In this document: positions 21,521 through 33,110 of the stretch, one piece after another
Position numbering within the stretch: position 1 is the first letter of the stretch
Layout: the number at the start of each line of letters is the position of its first letter
Source of the DNA: Dugong dugon
Taxonomy: Eukaryota > Chordata > Mammalia > Sirenia > Dugongidae
DNA: 64,000 bases
Direction of reading: 5' to 3'
NCBI GenBank assembly: GCA_030035585.1
Contig: CM057469.1
Span: 35,184,501-35,248,500, forward strand
Notes under the pieces: model-generated
What the model was told of the DNA's origin: nothing
What the model saw: only the letters and a program-made list of their open reading frames with translations
Databases searched by the model: none
Made by a program: the position numbers and the translations under genes

Positions 21521-22142
21521 TCTACAAATTTGTTATCTGGTACTCTATCATTCTCCTTCTTTATCCATTCCCCTCCATCCTGGATTCCCCTTTCTCCCTT
21601 CAGACACTTTTTGTCCTGCTTGCTTCATACTTTTCCACCTACCTAAAAAGAAAAATACATTTCAAAAATGAACACGTTATACCTTTAGCTGTATAAAAGG
21701 CATAAAGGAACAGTCAGAAAGGACAGCCTCTGTGTGTCCCCAAGAGGTGGCTCCCTCTTTGGCTAGGAGAAATTGTTGTGCATATGTGTCTATGTGTGCA
21801 TGTGTCAAGGGGCAGGCTAAACTAGAGGAATAGGTTGAGGGGTTGTCACAAGTACCTGATCAGCCCCCTAGGACCCAATTTCCCTAGAGTTTGTGTCCCA
21901 GATTTCCCAGAAAATAGAATCTTCCTGATATTGGTAGAGATCCCCTTCCTCTACCTTCCTTGAATGAGAACAACCCAACCTCTCTTCATTCCAAAATCCA
22001 AAACATGGCACCCACATCTCTCTCTTTCCTCTGCCTCTGAAACTTCTCCAAGAGTCCCAAACTGGATACTTACTTTTGCCAGCACAACAGATGTTTTAAA
22101 TAGGGTTAAGTAACAGCACACACCTCCTTGCATGCGCGCTCG

Positions 22143-22143
<1 letters not shown>
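21521..22143. other. Unassigned DNA
   Basis: No recognised repeat or gene. It contains a weak TGTG-rich patch at 21,775-21,805. Confidence 0.4.

Positions 22144-22144
<1 letters not shown>

Positions 22145-22194
<50 letters not shown>
22145..22194. repeat. (CA)25 microsatellite
   Basis: Twenty-five uninterrupted CA units. Long open frames across it on the minus strand (poly-Cys/Val) are artefacts of the repeat. Confidence 0.98.
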
Positions 22195-22196
<2 letters not shown>

Positions 22197-22259
22197 TATT
22201 TTCTGAAACCCTGGGAAAACATACAAGCTTTATATGTTATTTGTAGCCATGAAAAAACT

Positions 22260-22640
22260 AAGCAATTCATTTACATATTCACTCCACATTAATGAAATAA
22301 TTTATTGAATACTAACTCTGTGCTTGTTCTACATTTTAGAGATTGAGTAGAACTCTCCAAGACTATTGGGCTAGACAAACATATAAACGAATAATAGCAA
22401 CATAGAATGATAAAAGCATAATAAAGTGGATAAGTACTATATCTGATAGTGGCACAAAGGAGAAAGCAATCTGCTTGTGAGATGGAGGTCAGCAAAAGCC
22501 TCTCAGAAGAGATATTTCAGCTGGATCTTTAAAGAAGGATAAAATATAGCCAGCCAGCCATTCTAGGCAAAGAGCACAGTGCTTGCAAAGGCATGAAGGA
22601 CTGAAATAGACTATCACATTCAAGTGACTACAGGCAATTT
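22260..22640 (-). mobile_element. L2 relic (antisense)
   Basis: It follows the reversed L2 3' end: 'aatttattgaatactaactc', 'tgtgcttgttctacatttta', 'agcctctcagaagagatatt', 'gcacagtgcttgcaaagg'. Old and diverged. Confidence 0.65.
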
Positions 22641-23297
22641 AGTGGGTGAAGGGAAGGAGTAGTGATCAAAAAAACTTACAGTAGCCAAAATTATAATAAG
22701 ATGTGTGTGTCATGGGTAGTGTACATATATGTGTTTTTGTCTGCCCAACATCTCTTCCTCCTTCAAGCGATAATAGCATCCTGATTTTCTTCGGGAAACC
22801 ATATTTACCTACTCCATGTGCTCTTGTTTGGGCTTTCTTTCCTGGCAACCTCTTGGTGGTAGACAGTGACTCAGGCTGGCCCATCATAGGGTTCTTCCTG
22901 CTTAGCGACAGTGATTAGTTCAACACATATGAGCCAAACTAGGTCAATGAAAACCTTTCCTAAGATATATATGTATGGAAATTGGCATAAAAGATCCTTC
23001 CTCCTTTGGAATCTTGAACTGTATGAATAATGCAAACCTGGAGTTGTAAGTAAGTACCTTTCTAGGTTGCCTAGAAGTTGCTTGCAAAACAAGGCAAATA
23101 CACAGAGGAAAGTAGAATTCAGGGATGGAATGGAAGACAGCAAGAGGAAAGGAAAGATGGGGCCCTGGTAATATCATTTGAGTCCTGTGCCTGAAGTTTG
23201 ACCAATCCCTGGATGTTCTAGTTACATGGGTTAATAAATTCCCTTTCTACTTTGAATTGAGTTTCCATCGCTAGTAACCAAAAAAGTTCTGTTTGGT
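22641..23297. other. Unassigned DNA
   Basis: No recognised repeat or supported exon. Confidence 0.4.
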
Positions 23298-23426
23298 TGG
23301 ATAGAACAACCATACAGAAGATCAATAATAAAATAAAGGACTGGAAACTATAAACCAATTAGACCTAATAGACATAAACAGAACATTACACGCAAAAGCA
23401 AAACAATTACACATTCTTCTCAAGTG

Positions 23427-23573
23427 GAAACCCTGGTGGCGTAGTGGTTAAGAGCTATGGCTGCTAACCAAAAGGTTCACAGTTAAAATCGACCAAGTGT
23501 TCTTTGGACACTCTATAGGTCACTATAAGTTGGAATTGACTCCACGGCAACGGGTTTGGTTTTTGGGGGGGTT
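23427..23573 (+). mobile_element. AfroSINE in old L1, with target duplication
   Basis: It starts 'gaaaccctggtggcgtagtg' and ends 'cgggtttggtttttgggg'. The flanks 'ttcttctcaagtg' (23,414-23,426) and 'ttcttctgaagtg' (23,574-23,586) are a 13-base duplication with one mismatch. L1 reads on across the site. Confidence 0.93.
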
Positions 23574-23870
23574 TTCTTCTGAAGTGTACATGGAACATTC
23601 TCCAGGATAGACCACATGTTAGGCCACAAAACAAGCCTTAATAAATTTTAAAAGATTAAAATTATGCAAAGTATCTTTTCTGACCACACTGAAATGAGAC
23701 TAGAAATCAATAACAGAAGGAGACCTGGAAAATTCACAAATAGGTGGAAATTAAGCAGCACATTCTTATACCACAATAGGTCAAGAGGAAAACACAAGGG
23801 AAATTATAAAATACTGTAAGAAGAATAAAAAATAAAAAAAAAAAAACCCACAATATGCAAAAACTAATGG

Positions 23871-24422
23871 TGTCTTAGGCTGGGTTCTCTAGAGAAACAA
23901 AACCAGCAAAGCATGTCAATGTATATAGAGAGTGGTTTATATTAAGGAAATGGCTCATACAGTTGTAGAGGCTGGAACTTCCCAAGCCCATAGGTCAGGA
24001 TAGAGGCTTCTCCTAATTTACGTAGCCCCAGGGGCTGGCAAACCCAAGATCGGCATGTCAGAGAGAAGGGCGCTTGCTCACAGGCTGAGAAGATCAAGGA
24101 ATCCTAAGATCAGCAGTAAAGACCAAAGGTAAGCTGCTGGTTCAAGTCCCAAGAACCGGAGGTCAGATGAACAGGAGCCAGCTGCAGGATCCAGAGTGAG
24201 CAAAAGCCGCTGAGCCTTGCCAGGATGTCCACTTATATTCAATGCAGGCCACACGCTCAAGGAAACTCCCTTTCAACTGATTGGCTATTCACAGGAGATC
24301 CCATCATGGAGGTGATCACGGTATATAAAATCTCATCATGGAAGTGATCACAACATCGTACAACTGTCAAACCACTGAGAATCATGGCCCAGCCAAGTTG
24401 ACACACAAGCATAACCATCACA
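23871..24422 (-). mobile_element. Solo LTR (552 bp) in old L1, perfect 5 bp duplication
   Basis: It starts 'tgtcttaggctgggttctct' and ends 'aagcataaccatcaca', TG...CA. The orientation is judged antisense because 'ctaagaca' ends the sense-oriented LTR at 21,520. The flanks are identical 'aatgg' (23,866-23,870 and 24,423-24,427), and L1 ORF2 is continuous on removal. Inside, 'ccatcatggaggtgatcac' (24,300-24,318) is repeated imperfectly at 24,333-24,351. No internal retroviral genes are present. Confidence 0.85.
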
Positions 24423-25560
24423 AATGGAATGAAGCAAAAGCAGTGCTCAGAGGAAAATTTATAGCTGTAAACACCTACATTAAAAAAGAAGAAAGATTTC
24501 AAGTCAATAATCTAACTATACCCTTTGAAGAACTAGGAAAAAAAAAAAAAAAGATCAAACTAAACCCAAAGCTAGCAGAAAGAAGGAAATAGTAAAAGTT
24601 AGTGCAGAGATAAATAAAAAAGAGAATAGAAAAACAACAGAGATAATCAACAACACCAAAAGTTAATTTTTTGAAAAGAACAAAATCGACAAACCCTTAG
24701 CTAGATAGACTAAAACAAAAAGAGGAAAGACTGAAATGATGAAAATCAGAAGCAAAGGAGGGAACATTACTACAAACATTATAGACATTATAAAAAAATA
24801 ATATGAACAACCGTGCACAAACAGGTTGGATAACATAAATGAAATGGACAAATTCCTAGAAACACACATGCTACCAAACCTGACTTAAGAGGTAGAAAAT
24901 CTGAGTAAAACTATAACAAGATTAAATAGTAATCACAAACCTTCCAATAAAGAAAAGTCCAGAACTGAATGGCTTCAAGTCTTTAGAGAAGAATTTTCTC
25001 AAACATCTGAAGAAGAATTAACACGAATCCTCCTCAAACTCTTCCAAAAATTAGAAGAGGAGGAAACACATCCTAAATATGAGCCCAGCATTACCCTGAT
25101 ACCAAAGTCAGATAAAGACACCACAAGAAAAGAAAATTATAGACCATTGTACCTTTTGAATATAGATGCAAAAATCCTCAACCAAATACTAGCAATCCAA
25201 ATTCAACAGCATATTAAAAGGTTTATACACAATGGAATTTATCCCAGGAATACAAGTGTGGTTCAACATGAGAAAATCAATCAGTGCAATACATCATATT
25301 AAGAAAAGGAAGGGAAAAAAATTATTATCTCATTTGATGCTGGAAAAGCATTTGACATAATCCAACATCCTTCCTGATAAAAATACTCAACAAACTAGAA
25401 ATAGAAGAAAACTTTCTCAGCATGGCAAAGATCACATATGAAAAACCCAAAGCTAAAGTCATACTCGGTGTTAAACACTGAAATCATTTTATCTATAACC
25501 AGAAACAAGACAAAGATGCCCACCTTTGCCACTTCTATTCAACCTACTACTGGAAGTTCT

Positions 25561-25950
25561 GTTGTTAGGTACTGTCGAGTAGTTTCCAACTCATAGCAAC
25601 CCTATGTATAACAGAATAAAACATTGCTTTGGTCCTATGCCATCATAACAACAGTAGATATGTTAGAGACTGCTATTGCAGCCAGTGTGTCATTCCATCT
25701 CTTTGATGGTCTTCCTTTTTTTCAGTGATCCTCTACTGTACTTAAGATGATGTCCTAATCCAGGGATTGGTCCCTCCTGATAACAAGTAAGCAGTATGAA
25801 AGTCTCACCATTTTTGCTTCTAAGAAACATTTTGGCTGTACTTCTTCCAAGACAGATTTGTTCATTTTTCTGGCAGTCCATGGTATAGTCAATAATCTTC
25901 ACAAACAGCATAATTGAAATGCATCAATTCTTCTTCAATCTTCCTTTTCA
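25561..25950 (-). mobile_element. RTE 3' end (antisense) in old L1
   Basis: It begins with the reversed tail 'gttgttaggtactgtcgag' and then shows reversed RTE C-terminal sequence ('agacagatttgttcattttt', 'ctggcagtccatggtat'). The flank 'actggaagttct' occurs on both sides (25,549-25,560 and 25,951-25,962), a 12-base target duplication with no mismatch. 5'-truncated to about 390 bases. Confidence 0.9.
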
Positions 25951-26150
25951 ACTGGAAGTTCTAGTCAATGCAATTAGGCAAGAAAAAGAAGTAAAAGAAT
26001 CCAAACAGAAAAGAAAGAAGTGAAATTATCTCTATTCGCAGATGACATAATATCATATGTAGAAAACCCTGAAGAATCCACAAAAACTCTTAGAGGTAAT
26101 AAACAAATTCAGCAAAGTTTCAGGATAAAAAATGAACACCCAAAAATTAG

Positions 26151-26525
26151 TTGTGCTTTTATGCACTAGTAATGAAAAATCCATTAATAATTGGAACATG
26201 GAATATACAAAGTATGAATCTAGGAAAATTGGAAATCAACAAAAATGAAATGAAACACTTGAAGATAGATATCCTAGGCATTAGTGAACTGAAATGGACT
26301 GGTATTGGCCATTTTGAATCAGACAATTATATGGTCTACTACTCCAGGAATGACAAACTGAAGAGGAACAGCATCACATTCATCATCAAAAAGAACATTT
26401 CAAGATCTATCCTGAAATACAACACTGTCAGTGATAGGATAATATTCATAAGCCTAAAAGGAAGACCAGTTAATAGGACTATTATTCAAATTTACACACC
26501 AACCACTAATGTCAAAGATGAATAA
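26151..26525 (+). pseudogene. RTE endonuclease domain, longest open piece (124 codons)
   Basis: The open frame reads the N-terminal half of an APE-like endonuclease: 'GTWNIQSMNLGKL' holds the conserved N and 'ILGISELKWTGIG' the metal-binding E. 'RTIIQIYTPTT' matches the IxVYxPT block. The first few codons come from the flanking L1, so the ATG at 26,151 is not the element's own. A stop (TAA) at 26,523 breaks the domain and later pieces are in other frames. As in the copy at 14,981, the RT YADD box is damaged (27,930-27,941, Y-A-H-D). Confidence 0.88.
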
Positions 26526-28706
26526 ATCGAAGATTTTTACCAAGTTCTGCAATTTGAAATTGATCAAACATGTAATCAAGATGCATTACAGGTGATTGGA
26601 ACGTGAAAATTGAAAACAAAGAAGAAGGATCAGTAGTTGGAAAATAGGGCCTTGGTGATAGAAATGGCTCTGGCGATTGCATGATAGAATTTTGCAAGAC
26701 CAACAACCTATTCACTGGAAATACCTTTTTCAACAACATAAACAGTAACTACACATGTGGATCTCACCAGATGGAATGAATACACAGGAATCAAATCGAC
26801 TACATCTGTGGAAAGAGACAATGGAAAAGCTCAGTACCATCAGTCAAAACAAGGCCAGTGACTGACTGCAGGACACCTCAATTGCTCATGTACAAGTTCA
26901 AGTTGAAGCTAAAGAAAATTAAAACAAGTCCAAGAGAGCCAAAGTACAAACTTGAGTATATCCCATATGAATTTAGAGACCATCTCAAGAATAGACTTGA
27001 CACATTGAACAGCAATGACCAAAGAATGTGGGAAGACATCAGGACGTTATACATGAAGAAAGCAAAAGTTCATTATAAAGAGAGGAAAGAAAGGAAAGAC
27101 TAAAATGGATGTCAGAGAGACTATAAAACTTGCTCTTGACGTAGAGTACCTAAAGCAAATGGAAGAAATGATGAAATAAAAGAGCTGAACAGAAGATTTC
27201 AAAGGGCGGCTCAAGAAGACAAAGTAAAATATTATAACAAAATGTGCAAAATGCTGGAGTTAGAAAACCAAAAGAGAAGACCATGCTCAGCATTTCTCAA
27301 GCTGAAAGAAATGAAGAAAAATTCAAGCTTTGAGTTACAATTTTGAAGGATTTTGCTGACAAAATATTGAATGACACAAGAAGCAACAAAAGAAGATGGA
27401 GGGAGTACACAGTCACTGTACCAGAAAGAGTTGGTTGACATTCAACCATTTCAGGAGATAGTATATGTTCAAGAACTGATGATATTTGTGGTGCGATGGA
27501 TTGCTTTTGTGTGGCTTTTCTGGCCATGGTCTTGTGGCTCCCACCCAAGTGATTGCACAAGACAGTGTGGTAGGATAATTGTGGCCCACAAAAAGGATTG
27601 GTCAGTTTTGCCATCACTCTGGGCTTGAAATGAGCCACCCCAGAAGTGGGAAAGAGAGGATCCCACCACCACCAAGGAAGAACAACCAGGAGCCAGCGTG
27701 TCTTTTGGAACCAGCATCCCTGCACTGAGAAGTTCCTGGAACCAAGAGAGGCAGTCGTTCAAATAGAACAAGGGAATACTGCATGGTTTAAAATCTGGAA
27801 GTGTGGACCAGGGTTGTATCCTTTCACTATACTTATTCAATCTCTATGCTGAGCAAATAACCTAAGAAGCTGACTATATGAAGAGAACATAGCATCAGGA
27901 TTAAAGAAAGACTCATTATCAACCTGCAATATGCACATGACACAACCTTGTTTGCTAAAAGTGAAGAGGACTTAAGGCACTTACTGATGAAGATCCAAGA
28001 CTACAGCCTTCAGTATGGACTATACCTCAGCATAAAGAAATCAAAAATCCTCATAACTGAACCAATAAGTAATATGATAAATAGAGAATAGATTGACATT
28101 TCAAGTATTTCATTTTACTTGGATCCACAATCAACACCCACGGAAGCAGCAGTCAAGAAATCAAATGATGTATTGCATTGGGCAAATCTGCTGCAAAAGA
28201 CCTCTTAAAAGTGTTGAAAAGCAAAGATGTCTCTGTGAGGACTAAGGTGCACTGACCCAAGCCATGGTATTTTCAGTTGCTTCATAGGCACACGAAAGCT
28301 GGGCAATGATTAAGGAAGACTGAAAAAGAATTGATGCCTTTGAATTATGGTGTTGGCAAAGAATATTAAATATACCAGGGACTACCAGAAGAATGAATAA
28401 GTCTGTCTTAGAAGACAGCCAAAATGCTCCTTAGAAGCAAGGGTGGCAAGACTTTCTCTCATGTACTTTGGACACGTTATCAGGAGGGACCAATCTCTGG
28501 AGAAAGACATCATGTTAAGTAAAGTAGAGCATCAACAAAAAAGAGGAAGGCCTTCAATGAGATGAATTGACACCGTGGCTGCAACAATGGGCCCAAACGT
28601 AGCAACCATTGTGAGGATGACCCAGCACCAGGTAGTGTTTCATTCTGTTGTACACAGGGTCGCTATGAGTGAAAGTGACTCAAGGCACCTAACGATAACA
28701 ACAATG
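26166..28706 (+). mobile_element. RTE LINE, second long copy, in old L1
   Basis: It starts at the beginning of the endonuclease domain and runs to 'gtcgctatgagtgaaag' and the tail 'ctaacgataacaacaa'. Compared with the copy at 14,981 it lacks the MITE. About 560 bases of RT (equivalent to about 16,550-17,100) are replaced by 267 bases of other sequence at 27,481-27,747. L1 sequence resumes immediately after the tail. Confidence 0.9.
27481..27747 (+). mobile_element. LTR-like fragment inside the RTE copy
   Basis: RTE sequence stops at 'ttcaagaactgat' and resumes at 'gaggcagtcgttcaaa'. The intervening block ends 'catccctgcactgagaag', then 'ttcctggaaccaag'. This resembles the 3' half of the solo LTR at 21,005 (21,316-21,345: 'ggtccctgtgctgagaag', then 'ctcctcgaccag'). 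The first ~150 bases are not matched elsewhere here. Confidence 0.5.
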
Positions 28707-29690
28707 AAGTATCCTAGAATATTAAGAAAATAATTCTGTTTAGTGGCATCAAAAATTTAAAATAATTAGGAATAAATTTAACCAAAGAGGCATAAGACTT
28801 GTACACTGAAAACTATAAAACATTACTGAAAGAAATTAAAGAAGACCTAAATAAATGGAAACACACCCCATGTTAATGGATTGGAAGACTTAATATTGTT
28901 AAGATAACAATACTACTAGGAATGATCTACAAATTAAATGCAATTCCTATCAAAATCCCAGTAGTGTTTTCTGTAGAGCTGGAAAAATTCATCCCAAAAT
29001 TCTTATGGAATTTCAAGGGACCCAAAATAGAAACCTTCTGGTCCCCCTCCAAAAAAGAAAACAACTTAAAAAGGAAGAAGAAAATTGGAAGACTCACACC
29101 TCCCAATTTCAAACACACTATAAAGCTACAATAATCAAAACAGTTTGGTATTGGTATAATGATAGACATATAGAACAATGGAATAGAATCGAGAGTTTAG
29201 AAATTAACCCTCACATATATGGTTAGTTGATCTTGACAAGAGTGCCAAGATCATTAAGTAGGGAAAGAATAGTTACTTCAATAAATGGTGCTGGGAAAGC
29301 TGGATATCTATACGAAAAAAAAAAAATGAAGTTGTACTCTTATCTTACACATATTCAAAAATTAACTCAAAATGGATCACATACTTAAATTTAGAAGCTA
29401 AAAGTATAGAACTCTTAGAAAACATAGGTGCAACTCTCTATGACCTTAGATGTGACAGTGATTCATAGAGACAGAAAGTGGTTACCAGGGGAAGAGGGGA
29501 GGAAGGAATGGGGAGTTATTGCTTAATGGGTACAGAGTTTCTCTTTGGGGTGATGAAAAAATGGAAATAGATCTTGTAGTTTCACAGGATTGTAAATGTA
29601 ACTAATGCCACTGAATTGTACACTTAAAAATGGTTAAAATGGCAGATTTTATGTTATATATATTTTACAATAAGAAATACCCCATTCCAT

Positions 29691-30316
29691 GTGATAGGGA
29701 CTGAGAAGATGTTGAAGAGGTGGTAGAGGAATCACTAGAAAGTGGTGTTTCAGAAACCAAGCTATTTAAAAGGAGGAAATGGTCAATTGTAAAAAGTACC
29801 ACAGAGAGGTCAAGTGAAGTAAAGACTGTGAAATGTCCTTTATTTGACTATTCAGAAGTCTTTGGTGACTAAAACCTGAGCACTTTCCTGAGTACAGGAG
29901 CTGGGAAGACAAAATTGTACATGCAGAGTAAATAAGAGCAAGTGTGCCCATCCAATGGTATCTTTTTAGTATTGTGAGATACAATATTGATCATATGTTG
30001 AATTTGTGCATATTATACTATATGGAGGTGGCAGCAAACAGGATTTTAATGAAAATATTTATTTATTTTAGTCATGAGTTCTACACCTCTAACATAGAAA
30101 ATACCTTGTGGGCAGCAGTAAAGTCATAGGTGCGTCCAGAAGTACAAAAGACGCATCTTCAAAATCATCCAGTTACTGTGCTTGTGTCTAGCTAGACTGT
30201 TCTTTACTTCTGTCGGTATCATGTGACTCTCATTCAGGGTAAATGCTCTAATTGTTATTGAATAATTACAGTCTACTTATAAAGGAGGTTTTAAAATGAT
30301 TTGCTGTCTTTGGCCC
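29691..30316. other. Unassigned DNA
   Basis: No recognised repeat or gene. Confidence 0.4.
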
Positions 30317-30521
30317 AGAAGTCCTTGGCTGGTGCCAACAGTTAATTGCCCACTGCTAGCTGAGAGGTTGGTGGGTCGAATCCAGCTAGAGGGACCTCAG
30401 AAGACAGGCCTAGCAATCTACTTCCAAAATATCAGTCATTGAAAACCCTGTGGAGCACAGTTCTACTCTGCACACATTGGGTCACCATGAGTTGAAATCA
30501 ACTCAACAGCAAATAACAACA
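30317..30521 (+). mobile_element. AfroSINE, long type
   Basis: It has the head 'cttggctggtgcc', the B-box region 'ggtgggtcgaatccagc', the extra middle module 'gacaggcctagcaatctac', then 'aaaaccctgtggagcacag' and the tail 'gtcaccatgagttgaaatc'. It ends in an AAC-type tail ('caaataacaaca') rather than the GT-rich tail of the short type. Confidence 0.85.
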
Positions 30522-31282
30522 TATTTGGCTCAGTCTAAGATCACTTGGGCTGAGAATCAGTTTGGGGTTTGTAGCTGTATGATTCTCCATCCCCTTTAAA
30601 GATCTTGTGTGTGTGAATCACACAACCACAGAATCAGGCATGAGGACTAAAAAATATATGACAATATCTTTACTATGCCTTAAATAACTATGGCTCTAAT
30701 TAAAAATGCATAGAAAGTTAAGGGGAGAGAAAAGGAGAGGAGAGGAGGAAAGATAAAAGAAGACTAAAACAAACCAACGAAAGAGAGAGAGAAGGAAAGG
30801 AAAAACAAAAAGCAACAACAAATGAAAAGGTAGTCCTCATGAGAGCACCTTCTTAGGATCTTGTGTGAAAAAGCCCCTGAAGCCAAGCTGAAAATTGGCT
30901 GGAACATGGCCTGAATGTACCACTTCCACTTCCCTCCATTCTTTCTGAACTTTTTTCTAGCACAGGATATATATATAGAAAGAAATGTGTCCTTATGGTC
31001 CTTGAAACCATTTAGGGATCTCATGTCATGGGAGCCTAGACTCCTTACCATCTGGATATAAATATCACAAGAGCAGGAAGAGCACAGGAAAGAATAAGTC
31101 CCTGACCATTCTGCCATTTATTCACTGATCCCACCAGCCAGCCACAAGATGCATATTTATTAAACTTCTGTGTTAGGCCAAGCAAGATATGCAAGATCCT
31201 GCAGATACTGAGATGAAAGGCTTAGATCCCATCATCTGGTAGCTCAAGGACTCATCTTTATATTGCATATATTTGAGCAAAC
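30522..31282. other. Mostly unassigned; purine-rich tract and L2 scrap
   Basis: About 30,718-30,815 is almost pure A/G (GGAGAGAA-type). About 31,143-31,215 resembles a reversed L2 end ('atttattaaacttctgtg'). No gene is seen. Confidence 0.4.
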
Positions 31283-31475
31283 TCTGGAGTCTGAAACCTA
31301 CCTCCCTCGCTAATATACTCTGTGACTTTAGGCAAGTCTCTTATTCACTCTGTGCCTCTGTTTTCTCATCTTACAGAGTTGCTGTGAGGATTAAATGAAC
31401 TAGAATGTGTAAAACACCAAGAACAGTGCCTAGCACATAGCAATCACTCAGTGAATATTAGTTGCTATCACTTTT
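31283..31475 (+). mobile_element. MIR SINE
   Basis: Well-ordered MIR blocks: 'ctctgtgactttaggcaag', 'ctctgtgcctctgttttctc', 'tgctgtgaggattaaatg' and 'acagtgcctagcacatag'. Confidence 0.85.
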
Positions 31476-32607
31476 ATCGATATCATTATTAGTGGTTTCA
31501 TCTAGAGGAAAGGGATTTTTTCTTGGAAATTTTGCCTGAGACCTACAATTATATTTTCTCCAACGGAAAGAAACTGCTTGTAGATGCTATGATACAAAGC
31601 CCATACCAAGTCGCAGATTCTCAAGAAATCTGAGCCTGGCCAGGTTCTGGTGAGTATAACTTCCAGAACTTTGATCTTCCTTCCACTCCCTGTGGATGCT
31701 CAGGAAATGAAAGGATTTATAGAATATCCTCCCTACTTTTGCTGATTATGATTTTGTTTCTTGTTGAAGAGAGAATATGTTTCCACATACACACACCCTC
31801 ATCTTTGACACATTTCTCAAGATAAATCATAGCAAATATTCTTAATTCTCCAAATGTTAGCTCCTATTTGGATGAATAGCCACATGTTTTTGATCCTTGT
31901 GGTTAGCATCTCATCATCAAAAACAATACTATGCAAATACCATGCAAAATCCCTCGTTTCCTGTCTCTGGTGGGTCCTGGGTATTCTGGTAAATTTACAA
32001 ATGTGTTACAGACTTCAAAAGGGTAGAAAATATGTTCCATTCTTTTACAAGGCTTACCAAGATCCATGTGAATGAGGCACCACAATCACAGTGTCTTCAC
32101 AGAATGTGTTATAAGTAACTGAGCTGATGAAGGCAGAGACTAGTATGGATTAGCCAAGGACTGAGCAGGGAGGTGTTGACAGCATGTTTTGATATCTAGC
32201 CTGTCTCTGTCTGGGAACCTTGGAGATCATCCATGTCCATCCCTCTATGACCCTAAGGAGAACTCCTTTTCTTCAGCAATTTAATGAAATGAGAATTTTC
32301 ACAGGACACCCATAAGCAAGCTGAGATATGCACTCAGAACTAGCAGGTGGCTCTTTGAGGGTTCCACCCCATCATTATTCTCATCCTGGTTATCCTTGTA
32401 TCTTCTTTCAATAGAGAATCTCCACAACTCCACCCATTCCAGTTGTCTAATGGTACAGCAACCCGAATCAACCAAGCAAGCATCTATAGGGGCCAGCTCT
32501 GAGCTGAGCACTACAGAAACTTCTATTGTGGATGCAAAAGAATTCTGTGACCTGGCCCTTTTATGTGCAATTAGGAAGATAAACTGAACCATCCAAAGCA
32601 ATACCAT
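31476..32607. other. Unassigned DNA
   Basis: No recognised repeat. Short open frames of 60-73 codons near 31,854-32,085 overlap on both strands and have no recognisable domain. Confidence 0.4.
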
Positions 32608-32815
32608 TAAAAAAAAGTTACCGTCAAGTTGATTCCAACTCACTTTGATCCCATGTGTTTCAGAGTAGAACTGCGCTCCATAAGGTTTTCAAGACTTTGA
32701 TCTTTCAAAAGCAAATTTCCAGGCCTTTCTTTTAAGGCACCTCTGGATGGGATCAAACTGCCACCTTTTGGTGAATAGTAAAGTGCTTTACCATTTGCAC
32801 CACCCAGGAACCTCT
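32608..32815 (-). mobile_element. AfroSINE, long type (antisense)
   Basis: Reversed tail and body ('gtcaagttgattccaactc', 'gtttcagagtagaactgcgc'), the long-type middle ('caggcctttcttttaagg') and the head end 'tttgcaccacccaggaacc'. Confidence 0.85.
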
Positions 32816-32829
32816 AATTCAAAGCAGTT

Positions 32830-33110
32830 AAAGAGCCATGACATAGCTATATACTAATGCAAACCTTGAGGATGGGAGTTCTGAAATTAAAATTAGAGTT
32901 CAAGGTAGACTGTAGTTACATGATAGAGAGGATCTAAGGAAGAGGAATTCAGCTGAGTCTTAGAGGATTGGTAGGTTTAGAGAAGGAAGGCAGGGAAATA
33001 GGTATTTCAAACAGTGGGAACTAAAAACACGAAGGTCAAAGTGTGAAGAGTGGGTGTGGGATTGAGGCCATGGTAAGACCAAATGACATAGCAAACAGTT
33101 TTAGGAAGAT
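32830..33110 (-). mobile_element. L2-like relic (antisense), weak
   Basis: 'gaattcagctgagtcttag', 'aggaaggcagggaaata' and 'gggaactaaaaacacgaagg' follow the order of reversed L2 3' blocks but are strongly diverged. Confidence 0.4.

Larger units (their letters stand above)
23298..29690 (+). mobile_element. Old L1 (L1M-type), host of four nested insertions
   Basis: L1 ORF2 sequence is present in pieces: 23,298-23,426, 23,587-23,870, 24,423-25,560, 25,951-26,165 and 28,707-29,455. A sharp step to 3'UTR follows ('cagaaagtggttaccagggg', 'gccactgaattgtacactta') and the element ends in 'tattttacaataagaaat'. The coding part between about 29,455 and the 3'UTR is missing. The interruptions are an AfroSINE, an LTR, an antisense RTE and a sense RTE. 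The recognisable RT block 'ctattcgcagatgacataat' lies at 26,031-26,050. Confidence 0.85.

Noticed and set aside
21951-22226. Minus-strand open frame with repeated Cys-Val
   Set aside because: Produced by the (CA)25 microsatellite, not a protein.
23871-24422. Possible complete endogenous retrovirus
   Set aside because: Only a single LTR is present. L1 sequence resumes directly at the 5-base duplication, with no gag, pol or env remnants.
32299-32643. Open frame of 114 codons, minus strand
   Set aside because: No domain is recognised and it begins inside the antisense AfroSINE at 32,608. Chance is the simplest explanation.
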